Shown in pieces: positions 8,119-17,947 of a stretch of DNA of 64,000 bases. The notes under the pieces are model-generated. The model saw only the letters and a list, made by a program, of their open reading frames with translations, had not been told where the DNA came from and ran no database searches. The translations under genes were made by a program, and so were the position numbers. Source of the stretch: Streptomyces sp. NBC_01304 (GTDB taxonomy: Bacteria > Actinomycetota > Actinomycetes > Streptomycetales > Streptomycetaceae); contig NZ_CP109055.1 of NCBI RefSeq assembly GCF_035975855.1, positions 4,712,001-4,776,000 of the forward strand, given 5' to 3'. Numbering within the stretch: the first letter of the stretch is position 1; each line of letters starts with the position of its first letter.

Positions 8119-9648
8119 TCAGTCGAATTTCAGCCGGTCGCGCAGCTGCTTGTACGCGGTCATGCCGCGCTTCTCGGCGGCGGTGCCCTTGGGCATGTCG
8201 ACGAAGAGCTCGTAGTGGACGCCGCGGTCGGTCACGACGTACAGGGTCACGCGGCGATGAAAGCCCTCGTCCTGGTACGTCGAGTCGACCAGGGCCGCGG
8301 GCAGCGGGTCGGCACCGGGACCCCCGGCACCCGGGAGTTCCAACGACGACTGGTAGGCCGTGTCGCCCGCGTTCTGCATCTTCGCCTTCTCGCTCATCGC
8401 CCAGGTGCCGACCTCACCGGGACCGCCGTACTGCCGGGTCACGCTCAGCCAGACGTCGTCGTCCCCGGAACGGAACATCACGCGGGTCGTGGTCCGCTCG
8501 ATCTCCGTGTGGGCCTCGGGCACCGCGAGCCGGGCGCCCAGCTCCTCGAACGTGCGGTAACCGCCGCTCGCCGGGGGCAGGCCGTCTTCCGGGTCCCCGT
8601 CCGAGGCGAGGTACAGCCACCCTCCGGTGCCGAGCGCCCCTGCGGCGACCACGCCGGCGAGGCCGGTGAGCAGGCGCCGGCGACCCGGGTCGCGTACGGC
8701 CGAAGGCCTGGTGTCGCTGTCCGGGGAGGGGGTGAACTTGCGGGTGGGGGCGGGGTCTTCGGGTGCGGAGAGCCGCTCGGTGGCCGCTTCCGTTCCGGCC
8801 TCCGGCTCTTCGGCAGTGACGGCCTCTTCGACCGTACGTCCCGCCGCCGCCTCCCCCAGGAACCGCGTCACCGCCTGAGCCGAAGGCCGCTCCTGCGGCG
8901 GCTTCGCCAGGAGCCCCATGATCAGTGGGCCGAGGGCGCCCGCCTGCCGGGGCTGCGGCGGGGTGTCCGTCAGGATCGCGGCCAGCGTCGACTCAAGTGA
9001 CGTACGCCGGAACGGAGACACGCCCTCGACGGCGGCGTAAAGCAGCACACCGAGCGACCACAGATCGGACTCGGGCCCCACGCTCACGCCCGCCATGCGC
9101 TCCGGCGCGATGTAGTCGAGCGAGCCGACGAACTCGCCGGTCACCGTGAGGGTTTCCTCGCCCTGGATGTGCGCGATGCCGAAGTCGGTGAGGACGACGC
9201 GACCGTGCGGGCCGATCAGGACGTTCGCGGGCTTCACGTCGCGGTGCAGGATGCCCTTGGCGTGCGCGGCGGCCAGCGCGCCGACGAGGGCGAGGCCGAT
9301 CCGGGCGGCCTCGGCCGGGGGCAGCGGGCCGCGGTCGAGCACCTGCTGCAGGGACTCGCCGCGGACCAACTCCATGACGATCCAGGGCAGTCCGCCCTCG
9401 GTGACCACGTCGTGGATGGCCACCGCGGCGGGGTGCTCGACCCGGGCGGCGGCCCGCGCCTCACGTCTGAGGCGTTCGTACGCCTGCTGGTGCTGGGCCG
9501 GGTCGCCCGGTAACTGGGGCTCCTTGACGGCACATTCGCGGCCTACGCGTTCGTCGACCGCGAGCCAGACCGTGCCCATGCCGCCGGAGCCGATGCGCTC
9601 GGTGAGGCGGTAGCGGTTGGCTATGAGTCTGTCGCCGGGGGCGGGCAT
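8119..9648 (-). CDS. Membrane Ser/Thr protein kinase 1 of the cluster
   Basis: A 509-residue Hanks-type kinase. The Gly-rich loop GSGGMG is at 20-25 and the ATP lysine is K42. HRDVKPANVL, LTDFGIAH, APERM and DLWSLGVLL follow in order, so all catalytic residues are present. A Pro/Glu-rich linker leads to one transmembrane helix at about 326-347 after an RRR stop-transfer. An extracytoplasmic domain of about 150 residues follows, with the opening GYRTFEELGARLAVPEA. No PASTA repeats are present. The start lies 7 bp after the stop of kinase 2, so the two are coexpressed. The outer domain is probably the sensor; ligand and substrates are unknown. Confidence 0.9.
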   Translation of the reverse strand: MPAPGDRLIANRYRLTERIGSGGMGTVWLAVDERVGRECAVKEPQLPGDPAQHQQAYERLRREARAAARVEHPAAVAIHDVVTEGGLPWIVMELVRGESLQQVLDRGPLPPAEAARIGLALVGALAAAHAKGILHRDVKPANVLIGPHGRVVLTDFGIAHIQGEETLTVTGEFVGSLDYIAPERMAGVSVGPESDLWSLGVLLYAAVEGVSPFRRTSLESTLAAILTDTPPQPRQAGALGPLIMGLLAKPPQERPSAQAVTRFLGEAAAGRTVEEAVTAEEPEAGTEAATERLSAPEDPAPTRKFTPSPDSDTRPSAVRDPGRRRLLTGLAGVVAAGALGTGGWLYLASDGDPEDGLPPASGGYRTFEELGARLAVPEAHTEIERTTTRVMFRSGDDDVWLSVTRQYGGPGEVGTWAMSEKAKMQNAGDTAYQSSLELPGAGGPGADPLPAALVDSTYQDEGFHRRVTLYVVTDRGVHYELFVDMPKGTAAEKRGMTAYKQLRDRLKFD

Positions 9649-9655
9649 CTCCGGG

Positions 9656-11482
9656 TCAGAGGTTGTCGAGCTTCAGGCCGGCGATGGCTTCCTTGGCGAC
9701 CTCGCGCCCACGTTCGGTGAAGTCGCCCTTGCCGGGGTACCTGATCGCGAGCTTGTACATGTCGCCGTTGCCGGTCGCGACGTAGAAGACCTTGGCCTCG
9801 CGCGGCGACGACCACTTCTCGTCTCCGTCGTCGTAGGTGAAGGAGTTCTCGGCGGCCTTCTTCTCCTTGTACTTGACCTCGGTGTCGGTCTCGACCTTGG
9901 CGGCGTTGTCGTTGCTGAGGTCGCTGGTGCCGTCCTTGAGTTCGGCCACGTCCTGGTACGCCTCGGCGGCCGCGCTGCTGGCGATCTCGTTGGAGGTGTC
10001 TTCCGACTTCTTCTTGAAGTCGAGCGTGATGGTGATCGAACCGCTGGGGTCGCTGTACGACAGCCAGTGCTGGGTCTTGGCAGCGTACGTCTCGGGCGCA
10101 CCAGACTGCTTGTAGTGCCCGGGCATCGACACCGAGGCGTTGAGACCCTTGAACTCCTGCGCGTGGAAACCCTCGGGGGTGTCCCCCGCGAACGGATCCA
10201 TGACCACGACCACCCCGGCCACCACCAGCGCCACGAGACCGGCCCCGATCCCGAGCAACGCCTTCTTACCGACCCGGATGCCACCCTCGGCGGGCCCACC
10301 CACACCACCCGACGCCATCACCTGAGTCGGCGCCGCCACCGGAGGCTTCGCCGCCTCCGTCAGCAACTGCCGCACCCGCGTGGCGTCAGGACGGTGGGCC
10401 GCGTCCTTGTTCAGCAGGCCGTTGATCACCTCGGCCAGCGGACCCTGCGCCGAAGCGGGAGCGGCCGGCGTCGCGTTCAAAACCGACTGCAGCGTCGCCG
10501 GAGTGTTGTTCCGCCGGAACGGCGACACGCCCTCCGTGGCCGCGTACAGGACCACACCCAGCGACCACAGGTCGGACGCCGGACCCGGCCGCTGCCCCAA
10601 CACCCGCTCGGGCGCGATGAATTCGGGCGAGCCGACGAAGCCGCCGGTGTCGGTCAGATTGGTCTCGCCCTCGATCTGGGCGATGCCGAAGTCGGTCAGG
10701 ACCACGCGGTCGTGGCGGCCGAGCATCACGTTGTCCGGCTTGACGTCGCGGTGCAGGATGCCCGCCTGGTGGGCGGCGTCCAAAGCATTCAGGACCTCGA
10801 GCCCGACCCGCGCCGCCTCGCGCGCGCCCAGCGTGCCCTCCTGGAGCGCCGCGCCGAGGGAGCGGCCCTGGACGAACTCCATGACGATCCACGGCTGGCC
10901 GTCCTCGATCGCCACGTCATGGACGTTGACGACCGCGGGGTGGTCCAGCCGCGCCGCGGCCCGCGCCTCGCGCCGCATGCGCTCGAAGGCGGTCGCCCGC
11001 TCCCGCTCGGGCAGGTGGTCGGGGACCCGCGGTTCCTTGACCGCGACCTCACGGTCGACCGTCTCGTCCTTGGCCCGCCAGACCGTGCCCATGCCGCCGG
11101 CACCGAGCTTGGACAGCAGCCGGTAGCGGCCCGCGATCAGCCGGCCCGCGCCCGGATCGGGCTGCATCGGCTGCTGCGGGGAGACCTGCGTGGGGATGGC
11201 GTGCGCCTGCGGGGGCGGCTGGGGGGCGTGCGGCTGAGGCGCCTGCGGCCGGCCCGGGGCCGCGTGGCCCGGCTGGGTCACGGCCGGCTCCTGCTCGGCG
11301 GCGTACGGGTTGGGCCCGTTGCCGCCGCCCGCCTGAGGGTCGTACGCGCCGCCCTGCTGAGACCCGTACGCGCCAGGCCCGTAGGCGCCACCGGCGGCAG
11401 CGCCCTGCGGCGGCTGCGGCGGCTGGAGGCCGAAGCTGGTGTGCTCGTCGGGCCCGTAGGAGGCTCCCCCGTTATTGCTCAT
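9656..11482 (-). CDS. Membrane Ser/Thr protein kinase 2 of the cluster
   Basis: A 608-residue kinase with a disordered Gly/Pro/Gln-rich N-terminal 110 residues. The kinase domain follows, with GAGGMG at 127-132, K149, HRDVKPDNVM, LTDFGIAQ and APERVLG, all intact. One transmembrane helix lies at 408-430. The outer domain of about 170 residues opens with FKGLNASVSMPGHY and is rich in charged residues. The N-terminal Pro/Gln extension is not found in its neighbours and may bind other proteins. The 113-bp gap upstream could hold a promoter or belong to the same transcript. Confidence 0.9.
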   Translation of the reverse strand: MSNNGGASYGPDEHTSFGLQPPQPPQGAAAGGAYGPGAYGSQQGGAYDPQAGGGNGPNPYAAEQEPAVTQPGHAAPGRPQAPQPHAPQPPPQAHAIPTQVSPQQPMQPDPGAGRLIAGRYRLLSKLGAGGMGTVWRAKDETVDREVAVKEPRVPDHLPERERATAFERMRREARAAARLDHPAVVNVHDVAIEDGQPWIVMEFVQGRSLGAALQEGTLGAREAARVGLEVLNALDAAHQAGILHRDVKPDNVMLGRHDRVVLTDFGIAQIEGETNLTDTGGFVGSPEFIAPERVLGQRPGPASDLWSLGVVLYAATEGVSPFRRNNTPATLQSVLNATPAAPASAQGPLAEVINGLLNKDAAHRPDATRVRQLLTEAAKPPVAAPTQVMASGGVGGPAEGGIRVGKKALLGIGAGLVALVVAGVVVVMDPFAGDTPEGFHAQEFKGLNASVSMPGHYKQSGAPETYAAKTQHWLSYSDPSGSITITLDFKKKSEDTSNEIASSAAAEAYQDVAELKDGTSDLSNDNAAKVETDTEVKYKEKKAAENSFTYDDGDEKWSSPREAKVFYVATGNGDMYKLAIRYPGKGDFTERGREVAKEAIAGLKLDNL

Positions 11483-11595
11483 GCGTCCATCCCTACCGCG
11501 TGAGGCGCCCCCAGTTCCAGCCCAGTCCCACGGCGGTCACCGACCCGTGACGCACCGTGCCAGCGTTCGCCGCTTTCGCACCGATTTGGCCATCC

Positions 11596-13206
11596 TCAGC
11601 GCGTCTTGCCCGCCACAAAGGTGTCGAGGGCCATAGCGAACTGCCGCTCGGCCTCCCGCAACCGGCCCACCGGCGCCGAGACCCACAGGTCGTACATCCG
11701 GCCGCCCTCCTCCCAGCAGAGGTCGACCGTGTGCCGGGCGCCCTCCGCCGGCGAGGAGCCGTCCCAGGTGAACTCCCACCGCGCGGCGGGCCGTCCGTGG
11801 TACACGGTCTCGGTGACCTTGCCGTCGCGATAGCCGGGATTGCCGTCCGGCCCCTCGGCGTGCGCCCGCCGCTGCTCGGCCGCGGGGCCGCCGCGCACCG
11901 GCTTCTGCTCCCGGACACCGAGCCGGATGACGTCCCCCGGCGACATGTAGAAGATCCGTGACGCCAGGAGCTTGCGCCGGTAGTTGTCGGGCACGGCGAG
12001 GGAGAAGCCCGCGGGATCGTCGACCATCCGGTACCCGGCCGGTACGGGAAGCGGTTCCGTCGGCCCGCCCGTCGAGGGCCCGGGAGTCGCCGACGGAGCC
12101 ACGGTCGACACGGACGGCGAGGGCCCGTCCTTCCCCGGGTCGTCCCCCTTCCGCATGAGCAGCGCCGCCGCGGAGATCCCCGCCGCGGCCACCGCCGCCG
12201 CCGTCGCCGCGGCCACCAGCTTCCCGCTCGGGTGGCGGGGCGTCCCCGCGTCGTGCCGGCCGCCCGGGCCGCGTACCCGCTCGGGCCCGTCGTCCACCCG
12301 CGTCGGCGAAAACCAGCGCCGCACCCGCGCGTCCGGCCGGACCGCGGGCATCACCCCTGTCCTGGCATACGCGCGCAGCAGCCGCTCGGCCTCCGCAGCA
12401 TCGATTCTGCGCAGCGGATCACGGTCCAGGAGTCCCCGTACGAGAGGCAGCAGCGGCCCCGCCTCGACCGGCGGCCGCACCTCCTCCATCAGCACCGCGT
12501 GCAATATCCCGCCCAACGAGTCGCGCCGGAACGGCGATTCACCGCTCACCGCCGCGCAGAGCAGCACCCCGAGCGACCACAGATCGGACTCGGGCCCGGC
12601 CGCGCCCCCCGACATCCGCTCCGGCGCGGTGTATTCGGGCGACCCGACGAAGGACCCGTACTCGGTGAGCGTCGTGGACCCGGCGACCTGTGCGATCCCG
12701 AAGTCGGTGAGCACGACCCGGCCCGTCCCGGTCTCCAGGAGTACGTTCCCGGGCTTGAGGTCGCGGTGCAGCACGCCCTGCTCGTGCGCGGCCCGCAGCG
12801 CGCCCAGGAGGTCCCTGCAGAGCCGGGCCGCCTCGGCCGGGCCGAGCGGGCCGTGGGCGGCGATCCGGTCCGCCAGCGAACCGCCTTCGATCAACTCGAT
12901 GACGATGAAGGGCTGTTCGTCCTGCACGACCACGTCGTGCACGACGATGACGTGCGGATGCCCGATCTGCGCGATGGTGCGCGCCTCCCGCAGCGTCCGC
13001 TCGCGGAGCTGGGCGGCCTCCTCTTCGGAGAGCGAGGCGTCGAGCCGGAGTTCCTTCACGGCGACCTGCCGGGCGAGCAGCGTGTCCGTGGCCCGCCAGA
13101 CGACGCCCATGCCGCCGCGCCCGATCCGGTCGAGCAGCCGGTAACGGCCCGCGATCAGACGGCCGTTGTCCTCCGCCCTGTCTGCCGCGCCCGACGAGCT
13201 CGCCAT
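11596..13206 (-). CDS. Membrane Ser/Thr protein kinase 3 of the cluster
   Basis: A 536-residue kinase from the ATG at 13206; an in-frame GTG at 13224 would add 6 residues. GRGGMG is at 29-34, K51 is the ATP lysine, and HRDLKPGNVL, LTDFGIAQ and APERMSG follow. After a linker, an Ala-rich transmembrane helix (AAATAAAVAAAGISAAAL) leads to an outer domain opening GYRMVDDPAGFSLAVPDNY. That motif recurs in the outer domains of the other five cluster members. A 16-bp perfect palindrome lies 12 bp upstream of the ATG. Substrates are unknown. Confidence 0.9.
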   Translation of the reverse strand: MASSSGAADRAEDNGRLIAGRYRLLDRIGRGGMGVVWRATDTLLARQVAVKELRLDASLSEEEAAQLRERTLREARTIAQIGHPHVIVVHDVVVQDEQPFIVIELIEGGSLADRIAAHGPLGPAEAARLCRDLLGALRAAHEQGVLHRDLKPGNVLLETGTGRVVLTDFGIAQVAGSTTLTEYGSFVGSPEYTAPERMSGGAAGPESDLWSLGVLLCAAVSGESPFRRDSLGGILHAVLMEEVRPPVEAGPLLPLVRGLLDRDPLRRIDAAEAERLLRAYARTGVMPAVRPDARVRRWFSPTRVDDGPERVRGPGGRHDAGTPRHPSGKLVAAATAAAVAAAGISAAALLMRKGDDPGKDGPSPSVSTVAPSATPGPSTGGPTEPLPVPAGYRMVDDPAGFSLAVPDNYRRKLLASRIFYMSPGDVIRLGVREQKPVRGGPAAEQRRAHAEGPDGNPGYRDGKVTETVYHGRPAARWEFTWDGSSPAEGARHTVDLCWEEGGRMYDLWVSAPVGRLREAERQFAMALDTFVAGKTR

Positions 13207-13218
13207 GTCTTCATCATG

Positions 13219-13234
13219 CCGCACACGTGTGCGG
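13219..13234. promoter_or_regulatory. 16-bp perfect palindrome before kinase 3
   Basis: CCGCACACGTGTGCGG is a perfect palindrome in the 52-bp gap between kinases 3 and 4, directly upstream of the kinase 3 start. It could be an operator for a dimeric regulator or a small hairpin near the ribosome site. No known Streptomyces consensus was recognised. Confidence 0.35.
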
Positions 13235-13258
13235 GCTAGTCCCGCGAGTTACAGCCAC

Positions 13259-14800
13259 TCAGCCTGCCGGGGGCTCCCCCCAGCTGCGCAGCACGTGCTC
13301 GAACCGCTCGCGCGTCTTGTCCCAGTCCTCGACGGGACCGGACATGTAGATCGCGTACTCCGTGCCGTCCTCGGCGTAGTAGAACTGGTCGATCGCCCGC
13401 CGCTCGCCCTTGTAGGCGCCCTGCGCGGTCTCGGTGTAGGTGAACTCCCAGAGCGCGCCCGGCTGGTCGCGGAAGACGTTGGAGACCAGCTTGACCCGGT
13501 CGTAGTCGGTCCGCTTGCCCACCTGCTTCTCCAGGTCCAGGGCGTGGATGTAGGGGTTCTCGAAGTCCGGACTCTCGTTGACTCCGATCCGCAGCAGATG
13601 GCGGCCGTTGTCGGGCGTGTAGTCGATCTGCCCGCCGTCGGTCTGCCGCTTCCAGTCTTTCGGTACGGGAACGACGAAGCCCTCGACGGGATCCTTCTTG
13701 CGCACCCAGCCGGCCGGAAGGCCGCCCTTCTGGCTCTGCACCTGCTCGTCTGCCTGCGGTTTTCCACCGCCGCCGTGCTGGTCCCGGTAGTCCAGGTACT
13801 TCACGACCCCGAACGTGCCGCCGACCCCGACGAGCGCGGCCGCGACCACGAGCGCGAGGACGGAGCGCCAAGTCCGCTTCTTCGGCGGCGCGTTCCCGCG
13901 GAAGGTCGCGAGGTCCGCCTCGCTCACCCGCTGGGTGGGCACGTACGCCTGCGCGGTCTGCGGACGCCGCCCCTCACCGGCCTCCGCGAGCATCTGCTCG
14001 GTCTCCTCCATGCCCGGCCGGGAGAGCGGATCCTTGCGCAGGAGCGCGGTGATGACGGGCGCGAGCGGCCCCGCGTACTCCATCACGTCGGGCTCGTCCT
14101 CGACGACCGCCTGCATGGTCATCAGCGGCGACGTACGGCGAAAGGGCGAGCACCCCTCGACCGCCGCGTACAGCGTGGCGCCGAGCGCCCAGAGGTCGGC
14201 GGCAGGTCCCGGATCGGCCCCGCGCACCCGCTCGGGCGCCAAATAGTCGATGGAACCAACGAGTTCACCGGTCTTCGTAATGGTCGAATCGCCCTCGATC
14301 GCGGCAATCCCGAAGTCCGTGAGCAGCACCCGGCCGTCGCGCGAGAGCAGCACATTGGCCGGTTTCACATCCCTGTGCAGCACGCCCGCGCCATGGGCGG
14401 CCCGCAGCGCGCGCAGCACCCACAGGCCGATCCGGGCGGCCTCGACCGGATGGACGCGCTCCTCGTCCCTGATGGCGTCGGCGAGGGAACGTCCGTCGAC
14501 GAGCTCCATGACGATCCATGGCCGCTCGTCGTACTCGAAGACGTCATGGACGGTGACGACCGCGGAATGGTTGATCCGGGCCGCCGCCCGCGCCTCCTTC
14601 TGGGTGCGCGCGAGCAGCACGGCGCGCTCGCCCTCGGAGACGTACAGCGCGGCCGTGAGCTCCTTGAGCGCGACGGTGCGATGCAGCACTTCGTCATGCG
14701 CGCGCCACACCTTGCCCATGCCGCCTCGGCCCAGGCTCTCGCCTATCCGATAACGGCCCGCCAGCAGCATGCCCTGCGCCTTGCCTTGGGTCTGGTCCAC
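13259..14800 (-). CDS. Membrane Ser/Thr protein kinase 4 of the cluster
   Basis: A 513-residue kinase. GRGGMG is at 24-29, K46, HRDVKPANVL, LTDFGIAA and APERVRG are present, so it should be active. A linker with a short VPTQRVSEAD stretch leads to one transmembrane helix (SVLALVVAAALVGVGGTF). The outer domain of about 150 residues opens GWVRKKDPVEGFVVPVPKDW and contains ALWEFTYTE. The N-terminus is short, unlike kinases 2 and 6. It lies between kinase 3 and the pseudokinase gene on the same strand. Confidence 0.9.
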   Translation of the reverse strand: MDQTQGKAQGMLLAGRYRIGESLGRGGMGKVWRAHDEVLHRTVALKELTAALYVSEGERAVLLARTQKEARAAARINHSAVVTVHDVFEYDERPWIVMELVDGRSLADAIRDEERVHPVEAARIGLWVLRALRAAHGAGVLHRDVKPANVLLSRDGRVLLTDFGIAAIEGDSTITKTGELVGSIDYLAPERVRGADPGPAADLWALGATLYAAVEGCSPFRRTSPLMTMQAVVEDEPDVMEYAGPLAPVITALLRKDPLSRPGMEETEQMLAEAGEGRRPQTAQAYVPTQRVSEADLATFRGNAPPKKRTWRSVLALVVAAALVGVGGTFGVVKYLDYRDQHGGGGKPQADEQVQSQKGGLPAGWVRKKDPVEGFVVPVPKDWKRQTDGGQIDYTPDNGRHLLRIGVNESPDFENPYIHALDLEKQVGKRTDYDRVKLVSNVFRDQPGALWEFTYTETAQGAYKGERRAIDQFYYAEDGTEYAIYMSGPVEDWDKTRERFEHVLRSWGEPPAG

Positions 14801-14932
14801 GTTCCCCCGCCTGTCCCTGCTTGAGGTCAGACTAAGGAGCGGGCGAGTCCGTTCGTAACCCGGGACGCCGCGTGAGACCGCACTGTGATGAGACCGATGG
14901 GTGCGCGGGGTTCCGGATTTCGTGCGCCGGGT

Positions 14933-17746
14933 TCAGGTTTTGGGCCGGTACGTCGCCGAAGCCTGCTCGAAGAGACGGGTGACCTCGTCCCGCTCGGACT
15001 CCGGCCCCTTGATCATGACGACGTGGTAGCGGCCGTCGATGAGCATCGCGGAGTTGCGTACGAAGACCTCGTTGTCGCCCTCGAACCAGGTGAACTGGCC
15101 CTCGGCGCTGATGCGATCGCCCACCGAGACCTGCCGCATGCCCGACGAGCTGGCCCAGGAGGAGTCGCGGAAGGGCTGCAACTCGCGCTCGTTCTCCCGC
15201 TGGTACTCCAGGGGGTCGCCGGTGGTGCCCTCGACGGTGTCCCGGCCGGGCACGACGGTCAGCTCGAACTTGCCGCCGGAGTACTTGACCTGGCCCTTGC
15301 CGTTCTTGGCGTGCCGGTCCCAGCCGCTCGCCACGGCGAGCTGGAAGCCCTCCAGGTCCCGGCGCAGGACGAAGCCCTTGGGCAGATCGGGCGCGCCGGA
15401 CTGCGTCTCGGGCTTGCCGGAGCTCGGGGGCTTGCTCGCCTCGGACTTGTCGGGGCTCGGTTTGTCCGAGGGCGCCTGCGACTCGGGCGCCGAACTGGCC
15501 GACCCCGCCTGCCCGGTGCGCCCGCCGTCGTCCTTGCCCTTCGGGTCGGACTTCGGCATGAACATCATGGCGTAGACGACCGCCGCGACCAGGCCGAGCA
15601 GGATCAGGACGAGCAGCAGCCGGCCCAGCCTGCGCGGCGGGCGGCCCGGGGGCTGGGGTCGTGGCTGTCGGGGCGGTCGGGATGCGCGGGGCTGCCTGAG
15701 CTCGCGGGGCGGCTTCGGCTCCCGCTGGGGGCGGCGTTCGCGCTGGGGTGCGCGCTGTTCCTGCAGCTCGTGCCGCTCGTACGGGGCGCGGGGCGTGCGG
15801 GGTCGGTGCTGCTCGCGCTGCTCGTACTGCTCCGGCCGGCCGCGCTTGGTGCCCTGCTCACGGGGGGCCTTGGGCGTGCGGCCCTTCTTGTGCGCACCCT
15901 TGTGGGCGCCCCGGCGCTTGCGACGGACGAGCTCGCCCCGGCGGCGTACGACGGGCAGCTTGCGCGGCTCGAAGGGCGGCGTCGGCACCACCTGGGTGCC
16001 GGCCTCCGGCTCGGGGGCCGACCGGACGAGGGAGCGCAGCCAGCCGCGCAGCTCCTCGAAGTCGGGGCGCTCGGTGGGGTCCTGGCGGAGCAGCGACTCC
16101 ACGACGGGGCGCAGCGGGCCGCACTCCTCGGCGAAGGCGGGCGGCTCGGCGCAGACGAGCTGGACGAGTTCGTACGTACTGTCCTCGGGGTAGGGCGCAT
16201 GGCCCTGCACGGCCCGGAAGAGCAGCGCGCCGAGCGCCCAGAGGTCGGTGGCGGGGCCCACCGGCGCGGCCAGCTGCCAGTTCTCGTGCACGGGTCCGGC
16301 CTGCTCGGGCGACCACCGCTCGGTGACCGCTCCTACGACGGTCATCCGGGCCTGACGGGCCCGTTCGGCGTCGAGGGGGGTGAGCGGGCCCTTGTGGCGG
16401 GGCGGCTCGGGGGCCTGGAGTTCGTCCCAGCGGCCGGTGGGCTTGGACAGCGGGGTGGGGGCTGGCGCTTGAGCGGGGTTGCGGGCCTGGGTGGGCGCGG
16501 GGGCTTGAGTGGGTGTGAAGGCCTGGGTGGGCGCGAAGGCAGGGTCGAGCTGCTCCTCGGGGCCGAACTCCGGGGCGTTTCGGCCCACTTGTGGCCCGGT
16601 GGGGAGCAGCCCCGACGTCTGCTGTGCTTGTGGTGCCTGCTGTGTCTGCGGTGCCTGCTGGTTCGGCCTTGCAGCCTGGCTTTCGCCCTGCTCGCCGGTG
16701 GGCCGGGTCGCGGCGGGGCGCGGTACGGCCCCGTGCCACAGGGCCACGGGCTCCTTGCCCGAGGCCGCTCCGGCGCCGGGAGCGCGCACTTGGCCGGCGA
16801 CGCCGTACGGATCGGCTATCCGGCCCGGCGGCGCGGCATCCGTCCCCGGCTCGTCGGGGCGGGGCCCCGGCAGGGCGGCGCGGTGCTCCTCGCTCACCCG
16901 GGCGGCGGCCGCGGCACGCGCTCCGGCGCGGTACGCCGCGATGGCTCCGGCCCGTGCGGCCCGCGCATCGCCCGGCGGGAACGGCTCTCGGGTCCCGGCG
17001 GCGCCGTCGGGCCGCGGGGCCAACTCCATGCCCCGGTCGGTGACTTCACCGCCGCCGGTGTCCTCCGCCGCACGCGCGGCCTCTATCGCGGCATGCCCGC
17101 GGGACTCGTGACGAGGCTCCTGCGGGGGCGCGGGGGGCTCCTCCTCCACCGCGCCGAGAGGCTCCGGCACCGGGTCGTACCCGCAGAGCGCCTCCTCGGC
17201 GGCGCCCGCCGCGAGCCCGGTCAGCATGATGCGCCCGTCGTCGCAGACGAGGACCGTGCGCACGGTGATGTTCCGGTGCACCCACCCGTGCACATGCAGG
17301 GCACGCAGCGCCGTCAGCACATCAGAGGCGACCTCCGCGGCCCGATAGGGCGAGAGCGGCCGCTCGGCTATCAGCGCGGCCAGCGGCAACGCCGCCACGA
17401 CCTCGCTCACGATCCACAGCGAGCCGCCCTCGGCGAACACGTCGAAGACCTGGTCGAGCCGTGGGTGGTCGGGGATCTGCGCGGCGGCCTGCGCGGCCTC
17501 GATGGCGCGGCGCACCGCGGGATCCGTGGGCCGCCGCGTGGTCCGCGAGGCCCGCCGGGGCACCGGGGCACCGGAGTCGTCGAGCACTTCGGCCTCGACG
17601 ACCTCGGGCAACGGCACCTGCCGGACCAGTACTTCCTGTCCGCTGTAGGTGTCGAAGGCGCGGGTCTCGGCGAATTCGTACTCGTCGGAGGGCGGCAGCG
17701 GCAGGCGGTAGCGGTCGGCGAGCACCCGCCCCGCGTAGTCGTCCAC
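14933..17746 (-). CDS. Membrane pseudokinase with split kinase fold (cluster member 5)
   Basis: A 937-residue kinase homologue that should not be catalytically active. The Gly-rich loop is replaced (LPLPPSDEYEF), and the ATP lysine is Arg42. HRD is His-Arg-Asn (157-159) within WVHRNITVRTVL, and DFG is Thr-Gly-Leu near 176-178. A Pro/Gln/Ala-rich insertion of about 280 residues (185-465) separates this lobe from the rest of the fold, which resumes at SPEQA (about 479) and DLWALGALLF (501-510). A very Arg-rich juxtamembrane stretch of about 100 residues precedes the transmembrane helix at about 709-728. The outer domain at 787-937 matches those of the active kinases. It may be a scaffold or allosteric partner for them. 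Confidence 0.85.
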   Translation of the reverse strand: MDDYAGRVLADRYRLPLPPSDEYEFAETRAFDTYSGQEVLVRQVPLPEVVEAEVLDDSGAPVPRRASRTTRRPTDPAVRRAIEAAQAAAQIPDHPRLDQVFDVFAEGGSLWIVSEVVAALPLAALIAERPLSPYRAAEVASDVLTALRALHVHGWVHRNITVRTVLVCDDGRIMLTGLAAGAAEEALCGYDPVPEPLGAVEEEPPAPPQEPRHESRGHAAIEAARAAEDTGGGEVTDRGMELAPRPDGAAGTREPFPPGDARAARAGAIAAYRAGARAAAAARVSEEHRAALPGPRPDEPGTDAAPPGRIADPYGVAGQVRAPGAGAASGKEPVALWHGAVPRPAATRPTGEQGESQAARPNQQAPQTQQAPQAQQTSGLLPTGPQVGRNAPEFGPEEQLDPAFAPTQAFTPTQAPAPTQARNPAQAPAPTPLSKPTGRWDELQAPEPPRHKGPLTPLDAERARQARMTVVGAVTERWSPEQAGPVHENWQLAAPVGPATDLWALGALLFRAVQGHAPYPEDSTYELVQLVCAEPPAFAEECGPLRPVVESLLRQDPTERPDFEELRGWLRSLVRSAPEPEAGTQVVPTPPFEPRKLPVVRRRGELVRRKRRGAHKGAHKKGRTPKAPREQGTKRGRPEQYEQREQHRPRTPRAPYERHELQEQRAPQRERRPQREPKPPRELRQPRASRPPRQPRPQPPGRPPRRLGRLLLVLILLGLVAAVVYAMMFMPKSDPKGKDDGGRTGQAGSASSAPESQAPSDKPSPDKSEASKPPSSGKPETQSGAPDLPKGFVLRRDLEGFQLAVASGWDRHAKNGKGQVKYSGGKFELTVVPGRDTVEGTTGDPLEYQRENERELQPFRDSSWASSSGMRQVSVGDRISAEGQFTWFEGDNEVFVRNSAMLIDGRYHVVMIKGPESERDEVTRLFEQASATYRPKT

Positions 17747-17947
17747 GTCGCCTCCCCGCCAGCGTGCGCACCTCGATTCCGGCCCGCATCACCGCCCGCA
17801 AATACGCCAAGTCCGGTCGATATCCGGCACATTGCGGCTGCGTACGGTCCGCGAGCTCTCACGATACGTGGCCTCGCCGCGCTCCGCCGCCGGGTCGGGC
17901 CAACCCGCTCGGGCCGTCCGGGACCGGTCCGTCCCGGAGCGGTCCGG

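Noticed and set aside
4761..8669. A 1302-codon open frame on the plus strand opposite choD and the aldehyde dehydrogenase
   Set aside because: It is antisense to two genes with clear catalytic motifs, and its product is Arg/Gly/Val-rich with no domain. Long empty frames opposite real genes are expected at this GC content.
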